Source: Brevundimonas subvibrioides ATCC 15264
GTDB taxonomy: Bacteria > Pseudomonadota > Alphaproteobacteria > Caulobacterales > Caulobacteraceae
Assembly: GCF_000144605.1 (NCBI RefSeq)
Contig: NC_014375.1
Span: 558,001 to 622,000 of the forward strand
Reading direction: 5' to 3'
Length of the DNA: 64,000 nt
The notes under the pieces: model-generated
Databases searched by the model: none
What the model saw: the letters and a program-made list of their open reading frames with translations, nothing else
Told to the model about the DNA's origin: nothing
Made by a program: the position numbers and the translations under genes
Part shown: in pieces, positions 63,484 through 64,000 of the stretch
Position numbering within the stretch: the stretch's first letter is position 1
Layout: every line of letters begins with the position of its first letter

Positions 63484-64000
63484 GAGTGGCTCGGGCAAAA
63501 AGGGCGGACGGACCAGGGCGATTGTCGCGGGCCTTATCGCTCTCGCCGTCGTCGGCCTAGCCTATACTGTCTGGCGCATGAATTTGAGCGGCCGGGGTGA
63601 CGTCGTCACGGCTGCGACATCACCCGCCGATCTGCCTCAGAGCCCCCTCTCCCGGTTCGCGGTCGGCCCGCTTGCGACCCTGGAGACGCCCGCCGCGCTC
63701 GAGACGGCTCCGGACTACATCTTCAAGACCCGGGAGGGGGCCGATGTCCGCTTCGCCGACTTCCGGGGCAAGGTGGTGCTGGTCAATCTGTGGGCGATGT
63801 GGTGCGCCCCCTGCCGGACCGAGATGCCGACGCTGGCGGCGCTGGCCAAGGCCTATCCTGATGGCGACCTGGTCGTCGTGCCGGTGAATGTGGACGTCGG
63901 GGCCGACGCCCTGGCCGATGCCCGCAGCTTCATCGACGTCCACGACCCCCTGCCGTTCTACAGCGACCCGAAATTCCAGCTGCCGTTCGAGTTTCCGGGC
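63470..64000 (+). CDS. TlpA-type membrane-anchored thioredoxin (partial, runs off the right edge)
   Basis: At least 177 residues are visible. An N-terminal membrane segment ([20 protein letters not shown]) is followed by a linker and a thioredoxin-like domain: [31 protein letters not shown], with the redox CxxC in WCAPC, then [19 protein letters not shown]. TlpA/ResA-type proteins reduce periplasmic disulfides, often for cytochrome c maturation. GAGGGA stands before the ATG at 63470; a second ATG at 63482 is possible. The start overlaps the longer argH start. Confidence 0.88.
   Translation, partial: MASDMSGSGKKGGRTRAIVAGLIALAVVGLAYTVWRMNLSGRGDVVTAATSPADLPQSPLSRFAVGPLATLETPAALETAPDYIFKTREGADVRFADFRGKVVLVNLWAMWCAPCRTEMPTLAALAKAYPDGDLVVVPVNVDVGADALADARSFIDVHDPLPFYSDPKFQLPFEFPG

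Overview
The window looks like a core chromosomal segment of a GC-rich alphaproteobacterium. Caulobacteraceae is most likely, perhaps Brevundimonas; this is inference from gene content. Pointers are a DnaX without the usual zinc module, a bS16 with a long Ala/Glu tail, a ROSE-type RNA thermometer in front of an Hsp20 gene, a CtrA-type box (TTAA-N7-TTAAC), a cluster of GANTC (CcrM-type) sites, and the fabA/fabB/fabI neighbourhood. Genes are packed on both strands, often with ATGA or GTGA overlaps. No gene-free stretch exceeds about 300 bases. I found no tRNA, rRNA, insertion sequence, prophage, CRISPR array or recognisable defence system.

Layout. 1-2032: two exported retropepsin-like proteases and a small secreted protein. 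2098-8719: DUF484-xerC, a small transaldolase, priA and a class A penicillin-binding protein. 8856-14514: a methyltransferase/hydrolase pair, a Rieske oxygenase, a 149-base palindrome, a TetR regulator and a Kef-type antiporter. 14678-19429: an M13 peptidase and two overlapping pentapeptide-repeat genes. 19434-24829: hsp20 with its sigma-32-like promoter and ROSE leader, two exported methyltransferase-like proteins, a lysophospholipase-like hydrolase, a hisN-like phosphatase, an XRE regulator and a GlsB-type membrane protein. 24844-31710: a D-2-hydroxyacid dehydrogenase, an SH3 protein, and fabA, fabB and fabI, with an M28 peptidase between fabB and fabI. 31744-36071: a PPOX protein, a GST, DUF1508, rimM, rpsP and ffh. 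36352-45510: ppc, recR, ybaB, dnaX, DUF3597, an SDR, the SRP RNA gene ffs, nudC, a hairpin/GANTC cluster and kdsB. 45665-53733: cytochrome c, NlpC/P60 and M17 peptidases, a TPR protein, a duplicated DUF4168-like protein, and the overlapping chain IscU-like, yidD, thrS. 53836-64000: a Crp-type regulator, DUF892, the fadA-fadB beta-oxidation operon, secreted proteins, argH-lptM-lysA and the start of a TlpA-type thioredoxin.

Functional links. Ffh and its RNA partner are both encoded here, about 7 kb apart. dnaX, ybaB and recR form a replication/repair operon. fabA, fabB and fabI give unsaturated fatty acid synthesis, while fadA and fadB degrade fatty acids. argH and lysA are amino-acid biosynthesis genes in one operon. 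Several genes serve the envelope: the PBP, kdsB, LptM, NlpC/P60, the SH3 protein and many secreted proteins.

I see no obvious new multi-gene system. The leads most worth following are the five-hairpin GANTC cluster (44598-44746), the coupled pentapeptide pair, the two exported methyltransferase-like proteins, and the ROSE leader.
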